Part shown: positions 34,139 to 43,841 of the stretch, piece after piece | How positions within the stretch are numbered: position 1 is the first letter of the stretch | How the letters are laid out: each line of letters opens with the position of its first letter | Origin: Rhodoferax sp. OV413 | GTDB lineage: Bacteria; Pseudomonadota; Gammaproteobacteria; Burkholderiales; Burkholderiaceae_C | Length of the DNA stretch: 64,000 nt | Assembly: GCF_900104385.1 (NCBI RefSeq) | Contig: NZ_FNJA01000008.1 | Span: 186,001 to 250,000 of the forward strand | Direction of reading: 5' to 3' | The notes under the pieces: generated by a model | What the model was told of the DNA's origin: nothing | Seen by the model: the letters and a program-made list of their open reading frames with translations, nothing else | Databases searched by the model: none | Position numbers and translations under genes: made by a program

Positions 34139-34654
34139 ATGCACTTCTTGAAGCGCTTTCTGAAGACCCTGCTCCACACCACGCTGGCGCTGCTGCTCAT
34201 CTTTGAAGAATGGGGTTGGGAGCCGCTGGCCCGTGCCATGGACCGGCTGGCGCGGCTGCCGCTGTGGTCGCATCTAGAAAAGCTGGTGCGACGGCTACCG
34301 CCTTATGCGGCCCTACTGGCGTTCTTTGTGCCCATGCTGGCCTTGCTGCCCATCAAGCTGCTGGCCGTCTACTGGATCACCCAAGGCCATACCGTGCTGG
34401 GCCTATTCGTGGTGCTGGCGGCCAAGGTTCTGGGCACAGCCATCGTGGCGCGGCTGTTCCAGCTGACCCAGCCCGCGCTGATGCGGCTAGCGTGGTTCAG
34501 CCATTGGTATGGACGCTGGCTGGTGTGGAAGAACGGAATCATCGCGCAGGTGCGAGCAGCACGCCCCTGGCGGCTGGGCCAGGCCATCGCCCGCCGGGGC
34601 CGCCGCGCAGCCCAACGCGCTTTGCAGGCGCTACGCCAGGCCTTTCGGCCTTAG
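34139..34654 (+). CDS. Small membrane protein, unknown function
   Basis: I do not recognise this 171-residue protein. Two or three hydrophobic segments lie at about residues 10-25 (LLHTTLALLLIFEEWGWEPL), 55-85 and 90-110. The C-terminal third is strongly basic (RAARPWRLGQAIARRGRRAA). The overall plan, with a hydrophobic front and a basic cytoplasmic tail, fits an inner-membrane protein. ATG 34139 is preferred to an in-frame ATG at 34103 because the residues before it are uncharacteristic (IPNRPTTAPH). It is divergent from queC. A repeat copy follows its stop. Confidence 0.65.
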   Translation: MHFLKRFLKTLLHTTLALLLIFEEWGWEPLARAMDRLARLPLWSHLEKLVRRLPPYAALLAFFVPMLALLPIKLLAVYWITQGHTVLGLFVVLAAKVLGTAIVARLFQLTQPALMRLAWFSHWYGRWLVWKNGIIAQVRAARPWRLGQAIARRGRRAAQRALQALRQAFRP

Positions 34655-34660
34655 CGTGTA

Positions 34661-34726
34661 TTTTTCAAGCTTTTTAAGGCCCTAGCGCAATATCTACCAG
34701 CACTACCAGCTATCAAATCGATAGTA
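34661..34726 (-). repeat. Interspersed repeat copy 6
   Basis: On the minus strand it reads ACTATCGATTTGATAGC, TGGTAGTGCTGGTAGATATT, GCGCTAGGGCC and AAAAAGCTTGAAAAA. It lies between two convergent genes and abuts the TAA stop (34727-34729) of the DHDPS-family gene. Confidence 0.75.
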
Positions 34727-35653
34727 TTACGCCCAACGCAAGACCAAGGGGTCCAAGCGTTTGGCGGTCTCGATCAGACCCGCACGCACCTCGGGGTGCA
34801 TCGCCGGCCAGGGATGGCGCGGCGCTTCGCAGGCAATCACGCCGCCCTCGGCCATCAGCGACTTGGCGGTGAGGATGCCGCCCTGGCGGTTCTCGTAGTT
34901 GATCAGTGGCAACCATTGCTGGTACAGCGCATAAGCCTTGTCGCGGTCGCCCGCACGGTGGGCTTCGATGATGGGGCGGATGCCGTCGGGAAAGCCGCCG
35001 CCGGTCATGGCACCGGTCGCGCCCGCGTCCAGGTCTGGGAACAGAGTGATGGCTTCCTCCCCATCCCACGGGCCTTCAATCGCATGGCCGCCCAAGCGGA
35101 TCAGTTCGCGCAGCTTGCTGGCAGCACCGGCGGTTTCAATCTTGAAATAAGCCACATGCTCGATCTCCTTGGCCATGCGGGCCAGAAAGGCAGCCGACAG
35201 CGGCGTACCGGCAGCAGGCGCGTCCTGGATCATGATGGGGATGTTCACCGCATCCGACAGCTTGGCGTAGAACTCGTAGATCTGCGGCTCGCCAACACGG
35301 AAGGTGGCGCCATGGTAGGGCGGCATCACCATCAGCATGGCGGCTCCCATGTCTTGCGCGCTGCGGCTGCGCTGGGCGCAGACCGTGGTGCCGAAATGGG
35401 TGGTGGTGACAATCACCGGCACCCGGCCCGCCACATGTTCCAGAATGGTCTTGGTCAAGACCTCGCGCTCTTCATCGGACAGCAGGAACTGCTCGGAGAA
35501 GTTGGCCAGGATGCACAGGCCGTCGGAGCCAGCGTCGATCATGAAGTCGACACAACGCTTCTGGCTGGTCAGGTCGAGCTCGCCACTGGCAGTGAAGGTG
35601 GTGGGGACGACCGGGAAGATGCCGCGGTAGCGGGCGTTGGATGCGTTGTACAT
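34727..35653 (-). CDS. DHDPS-family dehydratase, probable L-2-keto-3-deoxyarabonate dehydratase
   Basis: A 308-residue class I aldolase-like enzyme of the dihydrodipicolinate synthase family. Recognisable parts are GIFPVVPTTFTASGELD, GLCILANFSEQFLLSDEER and the Schiff-base strand VAYFKIETAG with its Lys. Next to a sugar-acid dehydratase, a semialdehyde dehydrogenase and sugar ABC transporters, it most likely dehydrates L-2-keto-3-deoxyarabonate to 2-oxoglutarate semialdehyde. This corresponds to AraD of the Azospirillum pathway, not to E. coli araD. The start lies 16 bp after the previous gene. An aldolase role is the alternative. Confidence 0.82.
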   Translation of the reverse strand: MYNASNARYRGIFPVVPTTFTASGELDLTSQKRCVDFMIDAGSDGLCILANFSEQFLLSDEEREVLTKTILEHVAGRVPVIVTTTHFGTTVCAQRSRSAQDMGAAMLMVMPPYHGATFRVGEPQIYEFYAKLSDAVNIPIMIQDAPAAGTPLSAAFLARMAKEIEHVAYFKIETAGAASKLRELIRLGGHAIEGPWDGEEAITLFPDLDAGATGAMTGGGFPDGIRPIIEAHRAGDRDKAYALYQQWLPLINYENRQGGILTAKSLMAEGGVIACEAPRHPWPAMHPEVRAGLIETAKRLDPLVLRWA

Positions 35654-35669
35654 GGCAGTAGGCAAAAGA

Positions 35670-37406
35670 TTAGTGGGAATGGCGGGGCACGGTGGAGCCG
35701 CGGCAGCCGACCAAGAAGTCGAAATCGCAGCCGTCGTCGGCCTGCAGCACATGGTCTACGTACAGGCGCGCGTAGCCGCCCGACAGAGGCTTGGGCACAT
35801 TGCCAGCCAGAGCCGCCAAGCGCTCGGCCAGCTCGGCATCGCTGATGTCCAGATGCAGGCGGCCCTGCTCGCAATCGAGCTCGATGAAGTCGCCATCGCG
35901 CACAGCAGCCAGCGGTCCGCCGGCAGCGGCTTCTGGCGCCACGTGCAGCACGACTGTGCCGTAAGCCGTTCCGCTCATGCGGGCGTCAGAGATGCGCACC
36001 ATGTCCTTCACACCCTGGCGCAGCAGCTTGGGCGGCAAGCCCATATTGCCGACCTCAGCCATGCCGGGATAGCCTTTGGGGCCGCAGTTCTTCATCACCA
36101 TCACACAGCTGGCGTCGATGTCCAGGTCTTCGTCGACGATGCGTTCCTTGTAGTGTTCGAGGTTCTCGAACACCACGGCACGGCCGCGGTGCTTGAGCAG
36201 CGCAGGCGTGGCGGCGGACGGCTTGAGCACCGCGCCGCGTGGCGACAAGTTGCCGCGCAGGATACAGATGCCGCCATCGGCAATCAGCGGGTTGTCGATG
36301 GGGCGAATCACTTCGTCGTTGTACTGCGGGGCTTCGCGCACGTTGTCCCACATGGACTTGCCGTTGACCGTCAGTGCGTCGGGGTGTGGCAGCAAGCCGT
36401 TTTCGCCCAGGCGGCGCAGCACGGCGGGCAGGCCGCCGGCATAGTAGAACTCTTCCATCAGGAAACGGCCCGAAGGCTGCAAGTCCACGATGGTCGGCGT
36501 GCCGCGGCCGATGCGGGTCCAGTCTTCCAGGTCCAGCTGCACACCGATGCGGCCGGCAATGGCTTTCAAGTGGATGACGGCATTGGTCGAGCCGCCGATG
36601 GCGGCGTTGGTGCGAATGGCGTTCTCAAACGCTTCGCGGGTCAGGATCTTGGACAAGGTCAGGCCTTCGCGCGCCATCTCCACCGCGCGCGAACCCGACA
36701 TATGGGCCAGCACGTAGCGGCGGGAATCGACCGCAGGAATGGCGGCGTTGTGCGGCAGCGATGTACCCAGCGCCTCGGCCATGCAAGCCATGGTGGAGGC
36801 CGTGCCCATGGTGTTGCAGGTGCCGGCCGAGCGCGACATGCCGGCCTCGGCAGCAAAGAATTGGTGTTCGTTGATCTCGCCAGCTTTCAGCGATTCATGC
36901 AGCTGCCAGACGGCGGTGCCGGAGCCGATGTTCTTACCATCCAGCTTGCCGTTCAGCATGGGGCCGCCGGTGACGACGATGGCCGGGATGTCGCAGCTGG
37001 CCGCGCCCATCAGCAGGGCTGGCGTAGTCTTGTCGCAGCCGGTGAGCAGCACCACCGCGTCGATAGGGTTGCCGCGGATCGCTTCTTCCACATCCATGCT
37101 GGCCAGGTTGCGGGTCAACATGGCCGTGGGGCGCAGATTCGATTCGCCGTTGGAGAACACCGGGAACTCGACCGGGAAGCCGCCAGCCTCAAAGATGCCG
37201 CGCTTCACATGCTCGGCGATCTTGCGGAAGTGGGCGTTGCAGGGGGTCAGCTCGCTCCAGGTATTGCAGATGCCGATGATGGGGCGGCCGTCGAACTCAT
37301 GGTCGGGAATGCCCTGGTTCTTCATCCAGCTGCGGTACATGAAACCGTTTTTATCGGCCGAGCCAAACCACTCCGCAGAGCGCATTTTTTTAGGTTTATC
37401 AGTCAT
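35670..37406 (-). CDS. IlvD/Edd-family sugar-acid dehydratase, probable L-arabonate dehydratase
   Basis: The 578-residue enzyme has the iron-sulfur cluster and Mg sites of the family: ICNTWSELTPCNAHF, VVLLTGCDKTTPALLMGAAS with the cluster Cys, GTCNTMGTASTMACM with another cluster Cys, and a C-terminal KNCGPKGYPGM. L-arabonate and D-xylonate dehydratases form a subfamily starting EWFGSADKNGFMYRSWMKNQ, matching this one. It should dehydrate an aldonate to 2-keto-3-deoxyaldonate. The DHDPS-family partner argues for L-arabonate. It follows the yjfF-like permease by 17 bp in the same operon. Confidence 0.9.
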   Translation of the reverse strand: MTDKPKKMRSAEWFGSADKNGFMYRSWMKNQGIPDHEFDGRPIIGICNTWSELTPCNAHFRKIAEHVKRGIFEAGGFPVEFPVFSNGESNLRPTAMLTRNLASMDVEEAIRGNPIDAVVLLTGCDKTTPALLMGAASCDIPAIVVTGGPMLNGKLDGKNIGSGTAVWQLHESLKAGEINEHQFFAAEAGMSRSAGTCNTMGTASTMACMAEALGTSLPHNAAIPAVDSRRYVLAHMSGSRAVEMAREGLTLSKILTREAFENAIRTNAAIGGSTNAVIHLKAIAGRIGVQLDLEDWTRIGRGTPTIVDLQPSGRFLMEEFYYAGGLPAVLRRLGENGLLPHPDALTVNGKSMWDNVREAPQYNDEVIRPIDNPLIADGGICILRGNLSPRGAVLKPSAATPALLKHRGRAVVFENLEHYKERIVDEDLDIDASCVMVMKNCGPKGYPGMAEVGNMGLPPKLLRQGVKDMVRISDARMSGTAYGTVVLHVAPEAAAGGPLAAVRDGDFIELDCEQGRLHLDISDAELAERLAALAGNVPKPLSGGYARLYVDHVLQADDGCDFDFLVGCRGSTVPRHSH

Positions 37407-37423
37407 AGTAGGTTTTCAGAAAA

Positions 37424-38452
37424 TCAAGCGTGGGTGGATTTACGCGCGGCGAATACGCGCTGGAGCAGGCAGAACAGGAACAGCAGCGCACCAACAACGA
37501 TGCGGGTCCACCAGGAGCTCAAAGAGCCATCAAAAGAAATCAGGGTCTGGATGATGCCCAGCATCAGCACGCCAAACAGCGTGCCCAGCATGTAGCCTGA
37601 GCCACCGGTGAGCAGCGTGCCGCCGATCACCACCGCGGCAATCGCGTCCAGCTCCATGCCTACCGCATGCAAGCCGTAGCCCGACAGCATGTAGAAGGTG
37701 AACACCACCCCGGCCAGTGCCGAGCAAAAACCCGACAGCGTGTACACGCCAATCAAGGTGGAGCGCACCGGCAAGCCCATGAGCAACGCCGAACTTTCGC
37801 TGCCGCCTACCGCATACACGGTGCGGCCGAAGGGCGTGCAATGCGCCACAAATACCGCCACCAGCAGCACCACCAGAGCGATCAGCGCGCCAATCGACAG
37901 CGAGGCATCGCCCCATACCGGAATTCGCATTTGCGAAACTTCGGAATAGAAAGCATTGGTCATGCTGATCGAGTCGATGCTGATCAGGTAGCACAGACCG
38001 CGCGCCAGGAACATGCCGGCCAGCGTGACGATGAAGGGCTGCAGGCGGAAGCGTTCGATCAGAAAGCCCATGAAGGCGCCAAATGCCGTGCCCATCAGCA
38101 GCACCAGCGGAATCACGACCGCCGGGCTCCAGCCGTGGTTTTCTACCAGCGAGGCAGAGACCATGGTGGTGAAGGCAATCACCGAGCCGACCGACAGATC
38201 GATGCCGCCGGACAGCACCACAAAGGTCATGCCCACCGCCACGATCACCAGAAAGGCGTTGTCGATCAGCAGGTTCAGGAACACCTGCAGCGAGAAGAAG
38301 CCGTCGTAAAACACCGACCCCAGGGTCGCCATGGCCAGGAACAACGAGATCGTCGCCACCAGCGGCAGGAACTTAGGATTGATGCGGGCCACTGGACGTG
38401 GAGCCGATACGGGCGAGGGTGCTGGCATATTGCCAGGTAGAACGGTGCTCAT
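37424..38452 (-). CDS. yjfF: Sugar ABC transporter permease (YjfF-like)
   Basis: A 342-residue permease of the BPD_transp_2 (ribose/galactofuranose) family with about nine transmembrane helices. The family signature VVLSGGIDLSVGSVIAFTTM lies near residue 80, and a C-terminal IAAVVIGGTLLTGGSGYMLG block follows. It pairs with the YtfT-like permease, whose gene overlaps it by 4 bp (ATGA at 38449-38452), to form the heterodimeric channel for the YtfQ/YtfR system. A proline-rich N-terminus (GNMPAPSPVSAPRPVARINP) precedes the first helix. Substrate probably a pentose or furanose. Confidence 0.9.
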   Translation of the reverse strand: MSTVLPGNMPAPSPVSAPRPVARINPKFLPLVATISLFLAMATLGSVFYDGFFSLQVFLNLLIDNAFLVIVAVGMTFVVLSGGIDLSVGSVIAFTTMVSASLVENHGWSPAVVIPLVLLMGTAFGAFMGFLIERFRLQPFIVTLAGMFLARGLCYLISIDSISMTNAFYSEVSQMRIPVWGDASLSIGALIALVVLLVAVFVAHCTPFGRTVYAVGGSESSALLMGLPVRSTLIGVYTLSGFCSALAGVVFTFYMLSGYGLHAVGMELDAIAAVVIGGTLLTGGSGYMLGTLFGVLMLGIIQTLISFDGSLSSWWTRIVVGALLFLFCLLQRVFAARKSTHA

Positions 38453-39495
38453 GCGCGGCTCCCGGTAGCGGCTGGGCGGTGGACCCACGTGCCGACAGTG
38501 GCGCGGAACTCGGCCGATTGCAGCAGCATCACGGCGAACACCACCACGGCTTTCACCACCAGGTTGATCTCGGGCGGTACGCCCAGCGAATAAATGGCAT
38601 AGGTCAGGGTCTGGATGATCAGCGCGCCGATCACGCTGCCGACCAGGCTGAAGCGCCCGCCGGTCAGCGCCGTGCCGCCAAGCGTGACGGCCAAAATCGC
38701 ATCCAGCTCCAGCAGCTGGCCGGCGTTGTTGCCATCGGCACTCTTGACGTTGGAGCTGATCAACAGACCCGCTACACCAGCGCAGAAACCGCAGAACGCA
38801 TAGACCCATACCGTCAGGCTGCGCGCCTGTATGCCGACGCCGCGCGCCGCTACCGGGTTGATGCCGACAGACTGGATGAACAGGCCCAGCGCGGTGCGCG
38901 TCATCGCTGCATGCAGCACGCCGAACACCAGGGCGACGATGAACAGCGAGAACGGCAGGCCCAGCCAGTAGCCGCTACCCAGGAAGAAGAACGGCGCGTA
39001 GTAGATGGTGATGATCTGCCCGCCGGTGATGAGCTGGGCAATGCCGCGCCCGGCCACCATCAGGATCAGCGTGGCAATGATGGGCTGCATGCCGATGCGG
39101 GCCACCAGTACCCCATTCCACAGCCCGCAGACCACCGCCACGCCCAGGGCAGCCAGGATCGCCAGCGGCATGGGGAAACGGCTGGCATGCACAGCGACAC
39201 CGTCCTGTACCACCAGCGATCCGCCGATCATCCAGGCGGCCAGGGCCGCCGCAATCGCCACCACCGCACCGACCGAGATGTCGATGCCACGGGTAGCGAT
39301 CACTAGCGTCATACCCAAGGACACCAGCACCAAAGGAGCGGCGCGGTTCAGGATGTCGATCAGGCTGCCGTACAGATGGCCATCGCGCCATTCAATATGC
39401 AGGAAGCCCGGATTGAAAACCACGTTGACTATCAAAAGTAATAGCAGCGTCAGCAATGGCCACGCCAGGCGGTGCCGCATTAGGTTATTAAGCAT
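38449..39495 (-). CDS. ytfT: Sugar ABC transporter permease (YtfT-like)
   Basis: The 348-residue permease has the same signature (VIATRGIDISVGAVVAIAAA) and C-terminal LAVTLGGTALTGGRFSLVGS. Start ATG 39495 lies inside the last codons of the ATPase gene, giving an 8 bp overlap; a TTG at 39507 and an ATG at 39480 are alternatives. It forms the channel with YjfF and is powered by the YtfR-like ATPase. A long second loop (HIEWRDGHLYGSLIDILNR) is typical of YtfT. Confidence 0.9.
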   Translation of the reverse strand: MLNNLMRHRLAWPLLTLLLLLIVNVVFNPGFLHIEWRDGHLYGSLIDILNRAAPLVLVSLGMTLVIATRGIDISVGAVVAIAAALAAWMIGGSLVVQDGVAVHASRFPMPLAILAALGVAVVCGLWNGVLVARIGMQPIIATLILMVAGRGIAQLITGGQIITIYYAPFFFLGSGYWLGLPFSLFIVALVFGVLHAAMTRTALGLFIQSVGINPVAARGVGIQARSLTVWVYAFCGFCAGVAGLLISSNVKSADGNNAGQLLELDAILAVTLGGTALTGGRFSLVGSVIGALIIQTLTYAIYSLGVPPEINLVVKAVVVFAVMLLQSAEFRATVGTWVHRPAATGSRA

Positions 39496-41014
39496 GCCCG
39501 GCCGCAATCATTTCGTAAACTTCGTCTTCGGTACTGCCACCGGGTAGTTCGCCCGCCTTGCTGCGATCCCGCAGCACGGCGATGCGGTCGGATACGCGCA
39601 CCACTTCACTCATCTCGCTGGAGATAAACAGCACGGCCATACCGCCACGCGCCAGCCGCAATATCTCTTCCATGATTTCCTGCTTGGCCGCCACGTCGAT
39701 GCCGCGGGTCGGCTCGTCCAGAATCAGCAGGCGCGGGTCGGTGGCCAGCCAGCGTGCAATCACGGCTTTTTGCTGGTTGCCGCCGGACAGCAGGCCGATG
39801 GGGGTCTCGATGCTGGCGGTCTTGATACCCAGCGTCTTGACGAAATGCTCGGCCAGCGTGGTCTGCTCGGCCAGCGACAGAAACTTGCGCAAACCCAGCC
39901 GGGCCTGCAGTGCCAAGGCAATGTTTTCGCGCACCGACAATTCGGCAACGATGCCGTCGGTCTTGCGCTCTTCCGGGCAGAGCGCGATGCCATGCTGCAC
40001 CGCATCGGCCGGGTTCGAGAACTGCACTGTCTGGCCGTCGATCTGCAAGCTGCCACGGTCGGCCGTATCCAGACCAAACAACAAGCGCGCCAGCTCGGTG
40101 CGCCCCGCGCCCAGCAGGCCGGCCAGCCCTAGCACCTCGCCCGCATGCACGCGCAGGTCCACTGGCTGCAAGCGCCCGGCCTGGCCCAGGCCTTGGGCAT
40201 CCAGCAACACTACGGCGTCTTCAACACCCTCGCGCTGCTGCGCAGAACGCGCCGCCTGGGCCGCAAATTCGCGCCCCAGCATGGCGGAGATCAAGGCCTG
40301 CGGCTCCAGCGCGCTGGCCATCCATTCACCGACCCAAGAACCATTGCGCAGCACCGTGATGCGGTCGGAAATGGCATACACCTGGTTCAGGAAATGCGAA
40401 ACAAACAGAATAGCCAAGCCCTCAGCGCGCAGCCGGCGCAGCACCGCAAACAGCTTTTGTACTTCGTCCTCATCGAGGCTGGAAGTCGGCTCGTCAAGAA
40501 TCAAAACTTTGGACTCCACGCCCAGCGCACGCGCAATCGCCACCAGTTGCTGCACCGCCACCGGGTAGCTAGACAGCAGTTGCGTCACATCGATATCCAG
40601 CCCGATGCGCGCCAGCAGTTCACGCGCTCGGCGGTGCACTGCGGCCCAGTCGATGCGGTAGCCCTGGGACATGCCGCAACGCGGATAACGTCCGGCAAAC
40701 ACGTTCTCGGCCACTGACAGATTGGGGCAGAGATTCACCTCCTGGTAGACGGTGCTGATACCCAGCTTTTGCGCCGCCAGCGGAGAGTCGGGGCGGATGG
40801 ACTGGCCTTGCATGAGCATCTGCCCACCGTTCGACTCCAGCACGCCGGTCAGCACCTTGATCAGCGTGGACTTGCCCGCGCCGTTCTGCCCCATCAGCGA
40901 ATGGATTTCGCCGGGGTACAGGCGCAGCTGCACATCCCGCAGCACCTGGTTCCCCGAGAAGGATTTATCGATGCCCGTGAGCTCCAACACGGGCAGAGCG
41001 CCGGCGCTGGTCAT
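39488..41014 (-). CDS. ytfR: Sugar ABC transporter ATPase, double NBD (YtfR-like)
   Basis: A 508-residue protein with two nucleotide-binding domains. Domain 1 has Walker A GQNGAGKST and Walker [13 protein letters not shown] with a changed signature (VAVQQLVAIARAL). Domain 2 has a degenerate Walker A (GLLGAGRTEL) but a canonical [15 protein letters not shown] signature and [12 protein letters not shown]. This asymmetry is normal for sugar ABC ATPases. The start ATG 41014 overlaps the stop of the preceding permease gene (ATGA at 41011-41014). It serves the YtfT/YjfF channel downstream. Confidence 0.92.
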   Translation of the reverse strand: MTSAGALPVLELTGIDKSFSGNQVLRDVQLRLYPGEIHSLMGQNGAGKSTLIKVLTGVLESNGGQMLMQGQSIRPDSPLAAQKLGISTVYQEVNLCPNLSVAENVFAGRYPRCGMSQGYRIDWAAVHRRARELLARIGLDIDVTQLLSSYPVAVQQLVAIARALGVESKVLILDEPTSSLDEDEVQKLFAVLRRLRAEGLAILFVSHFLNQVYAISDRITVLRNGSWVGEWMASALEPQALISAMLGREFAAQAARSAQQREGVEDAVVLLDAQGLGQAGRLQPVDLRVHAGEVLGLAGLLGAGRTELARLLFGLDTADRGSLQIDGQTVQFSNPADAVQHGIALCPEERKTDGIVAELSVRENIALALQARLGLRKFLSLAEQTTLAEHFVKTLGIKTASIETPIGLLSGGNQQKAVIARWLATDPRLLILDEPTRGIDVAAKQEIMEEILRLARGGMAVLFISSEMSEVVRVSDRIAVLRDRSKAGELPGGSTEDEVYEMIAAGHA

Positions 41015-42216
41015 CCCTTGTTCTTGTTGTAGACGTCGACGAACACGGCGGCCAGCAACACCAGGCCCTTGATGATCTGCTGGTAGTCGATGCCGATGCC
41101 CATGATGGACATGCCGTTGTTCATGACACCCATGATGAAGGCGCCGATCACAGCGCCCATGACCTTGCCGACACCACCCGAAGCCGAGGCACCGCCGATG
41201 AAGCAAGCGGCAATCACGTCAAGCTCGAAGCCCAGGCCCGCCTTGGGCGTAGCTGTGTTCAACCGTGCAGCAAACACCAGGCCAGCCAGCGCCGCCAGCA
41301 CGCCCATGTTGATGAAGGTATAGAACGCCAGGCGTTCGGTCTTGATACCCGACAGCTTGGCAGCCTTTTCGTTACCGCCCAAGGCATAGATGCGCCGGCC
41401 GATGGTGGTGCGGCTGGTGACAAAGTCAAACACTGCGATCAGCAACGCCATCACGATCAGCACGTTCGGCAGACCTTTGTAGGACGCCAGCAGGTAGCTG
41501 AAGGTGACCAGGATCGCCGAGAAGATGGCCATCTTGGCCAGGAAAAAGGCCAGGGGTTCCGACGCGATGCCGTGTTGCAACTGGTTGGAGCGCGCACGCA
41601 CGCCGCCCACCACCAACGCCAACGCTACTCCAATGCCCAACAGCAAGGAGGTCAAGCGCAACGATTCGCTGCTGAACAGATCGGGAATGAAGCCCGAGCT
41701 GAGCATCTGGAAGGTTTCAGGGAACGGGCCTACCGACTGCCCTTGCAGCAGTGCCAGCGCCAAACCTTTGAACACCAGCATGCCCGCCAGCGTGACGATG
41801 AATGAAGGTATGCGGAAGAAGGCCACGAAGTAGCCTTGCGCCGCGCCGATGATGCCGCCTACCAATAGGCACACCAAGGCAGTGGGCAGGTAATGCCATT
41901 CGTAGTTGACCATCAGCACGGCAGCCAGCGCGCCGACGAAACCAACCACCGAGCCCACCGACAGGTCGATATGGCCCGCCACGATCACCAGCAGCATGCC
42001 CAGCGCCATGATGACGATATAGCTGTTTTGCAATACCAGATTGGTCAGATTCAGCGGCTGCATCAGCGTGCCGTCTGTCATGACCTGGAAGAAAGCCATG
42101 ATGGCCACCAGAGAGATCAACATGCCGTATTCGCGCAGGTTGTTCTTCAGGAAGCTGAGACCGGATTTAGCGGCCGGTGCGGCAGGTACAGCGGGGACAG
42201 GGGTGGTGTTTTCCAT
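41011..42216 (-). CDS. gguB: Multiple-sugar ABC transporter permease (GguB/XylH-like)
   Basis: The 401-residue permease has about eleven transmembrane helices, the signature VIVAGHIDLSVGSVVGFVGA and a C-terminal DVIAACFIGGASASGGVGKV. Length and a Pro/Ala-rich cytoplasmic N-terminus (PVPAVPAAPAAKSG) fit the MmsB/GguB/XylH group, which work as a homodimer with ChvE- or XylF-type binding proteins. It is downstream of the GguA-like ATPase by 11 bp and overlaps the YtfR-like gene by 4 bp, so two transport systems share one transcript. Confidence 0.92.
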   Translation of the reverse strand: MENTTPVPAVPAAPAAKSGLSFLKNNLREYGMLISLVAIMAFFQVMTDGTLMQPLNLTNLVLQNSYIVIMALGMLLVIVAGHIDLSVGSVVGFVGALAAVLMVNYEWHYLPTALVCLLVGGIIGAAQGYFVAFFRIPSFIVTLAGMLVFKGLALALLQGQSVGPFPETFQMLSSGFIPDLFSSESLRLTSLLLGIGVALALVVGGVRARSNQLQHGIASEPLAFFLAKMAIFSAILVTFSYLLASYKGLPNVLIVMALLIAVFDFVTSRTTIGRRIYALGGNEKAAKLSGIKTERLAFYTFINMGVLAALAGLVFAARLNTATPKAGLGFELDVIAACFIGGASASGGVGKVMGAVIGAFIMGVMNNGMSIMGIGIDYQQIIKGLVLLAAVFVDVYNKNKG

Positions 42217-42227
42217 GATTCAAAGCT

Positions 42228-43751
42228 CTAGTTCGCGCTCACAATGGCGCGCATTATTTTTTCTTGGCTGGCATCGGCCGTGGGCATTTCAGCCACGAAG
42301 CGGCCTTCGTTCATCACATAAATACGGTCCGACAGGCCCAGTAGTTCGGGCATTTCCGACGAGATCACGATCACGCATTTGCCTTCGGCGGCCAGTTGCG
42401 CAATCAAGGTGTAGATCTCAAACTTGGCCCCTACGTCGATGCCACGTGTGGGTTCGTCGAGGATCAGCACTTCGGGGTTGGTGAACAGCCATTTGCTGAG
42501 CACCACTTTTTGCTGGTTGCCGCCCGACAGGTTGACCACCTTCTGGTCTACGCCCGAGCAGCGGGTGCGCATTTTTTCGCGGTAGCTCTGCGCCACCGCA
42601 AACTCGCGCCCGTCGTCAATCACTCCTGCCTTGGACACGCCGTCCAGGTTGGCCAGCGAAGTATTCCACTGGATGTCTTCGCTCAGTACCAGCCCATTGC
42701 CCTTGCGGTCTTCGGTGACGTAAGCCAGTCCATGGCTGATGGCTTTTTGCACCGTGGACACATCGATCTCTTTGCCGTGCAGCAGCGCTTTGCCGCTGAT
42801 GCGTTGGCCCCAGGAGCGGCCAAACACGCTCATGGCCAGCTCGGTCCGGCCGGCACCCATCAGGCCGGCGATGCCGACGATCTCTCCGCGCTTGACGGTC
42901 AGGCTGATGTTCTTGACGACTTCGCGGTCCGCATGCTGGGGGTGGTAGGCACGCCAGTCGCGCAACTCGAAAACGGTTTCGCCTATCTGCGGCGTGCGCT
43001 TGGGGTAGCGGTCGGCCATTTCGCGGCCTACCATGCCGCGGATCACGCGGTCTTCGCTGATGGATTCGGCCCGGCAGTCCAAGGTCTCTACCGTGGTGCC
43101 GTCCCGCAGGATGGTGATGGAGTCGGCCACCTTGGCAATCTCGTTGAGCTTGTGCGAGATCAGAATGCAGGCAATGCCATGGGCCTTGAGCTCCAGCAGC
43201 AGGGCCAGCAAGGCGTCGCTATCGGTTTCGTTCAAGCTGGCGGTGGGCTCGTCCAGGATCAGCAGCTTGACCTCTTTGGACAGCGCCTTGGCGATTTCCA
43301 CCAGCTGCTGTTTGCCCACGCCGATATTTGTGATCAAGGTGGTGGGTGATTCTTTCAGTCCGACCTTCTTCAACAGCGCCTGGGTCTGGCTGTGCGCAGC
43401 CATCCAGTCGATCACGCCATTGTGGGCGGTCTCGTTGCCCAAAAAGATGTTCTCGGCAATCGACAGCAGCGGCACCAGTGCCAGCTCCTGGTGGATGATG
43501 ATGATGCCCTGCTGCTCGCTGTCGTGTATGCCCTTGAAACGACGCTCTTCACCCTGGTAGTGGATTTCACCGGTGTAGGAACCATGCGGGTACACACCCG
43601 ACAAGACCTTCATCAGGGTCGATTTGCCCGCGCCGTTCTCGCCGACGAGAGCATGTATTTCACCCGCGCGCACGCGCAGGTTCACCTTGTTCAGCGCAAC
43701 CACTCCGGGGAATGTTTTGCGGATGTCGTGCATCTCTAGGATCGTTTTCAA
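42228..43751 (-). CDS. gguA: Multiple-sugar ABC transporter ATPase (GguA/XylG-like)
   Basis: A 507-residue double nucleotide-binding-domain ATPase. Domain 1 has Walker [24 protein letters not shown] as signature and Walker [11 protein letters not shown]. Domain 2 has [25 protein letters not shown] and [12 protein letters not shown]. The start is TTG 43751, supported by AAGGA 7 bp upstream; the in-frame ATG at 43733 has no such site. It partners the GguB-like permease and the ChvE-like binding protein. A hairpin with a U-tract separates it from the binding-protein gene. Confidence 0.92.
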   Translation of the reverse strand: MKTILEMHDIRKTFPGVVALNKVNLRVRAGEIHALVGENGAGKSTLMKVLSGVYPHGSYTGEIHYQGEERRFKGIHDSEQQGIIIIHQELALVPLLSIAENIFLGNETAHNGVIDWMAAHSQTQALLKKVGLKESPTTLITNIGVGKQQLVEIAKALSKEVKLLILDEPTASLNETDSDALLALLLELKAHGIACILISHKLNEIAKVADSITILRDGTTVETLDCRAESISEDRVIRGMVGREMADRYPKRTPQIGETVFELRDWRAYHPQHADREVVKNISLTVKRGEIVGIAGLMGAGRTELAMSVFGRSWGQRISGKALLHGKEIDVSTVQKAISHGLAYVTEDRKGNGLVLSEDIQWNTSLANLDGVSKAGVIDDGREFAVAQSYREKMRTRCSGVDQKVVNLSGGNQQKVVLSKWLFTNPEVLILDEPTRGIDVGAKFEIYTLIAQLAAEGKCVIVISSEMPELLGLSDRIYVMNEGRFVAEMPTADASQEKIMRAIVSAN

Positions 43752-43791
43752 CGCCTATTCCTTCTGCTGAAAGCAGCTTCAAACCTCAACC

Positions 43792-43826
43792 GAAAAATGG
43801 TCCTGCGCCTTGCGACGCAGGACCAT
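43792..43826 (-). terminator. Attenuator-like hairpin between chvE-like and gguA-like genes
   Basis: ATGGTCCTGCG (43797-43807) and CGCAGGACCAT (43816-43826) form an 11 bp perfect stem. On the minus strand five T residues follow. It lies 15 bp after the binding-protein stop and would trim or partly terminate the transcript, keeping binding protein in excess. Confidence 0.75.
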
Positions 43827-43841
43827 GGCTACCGCACAGGT

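Noticed and set aside
39488-41014. Broken ATPase because of its degenerate second Walker A (GLLGAGRTEL)
   Set aside because: This degeneracy is normal in the second domain of sugar ABC ATPases and is also seen in the neighbouring GguA-like protein.
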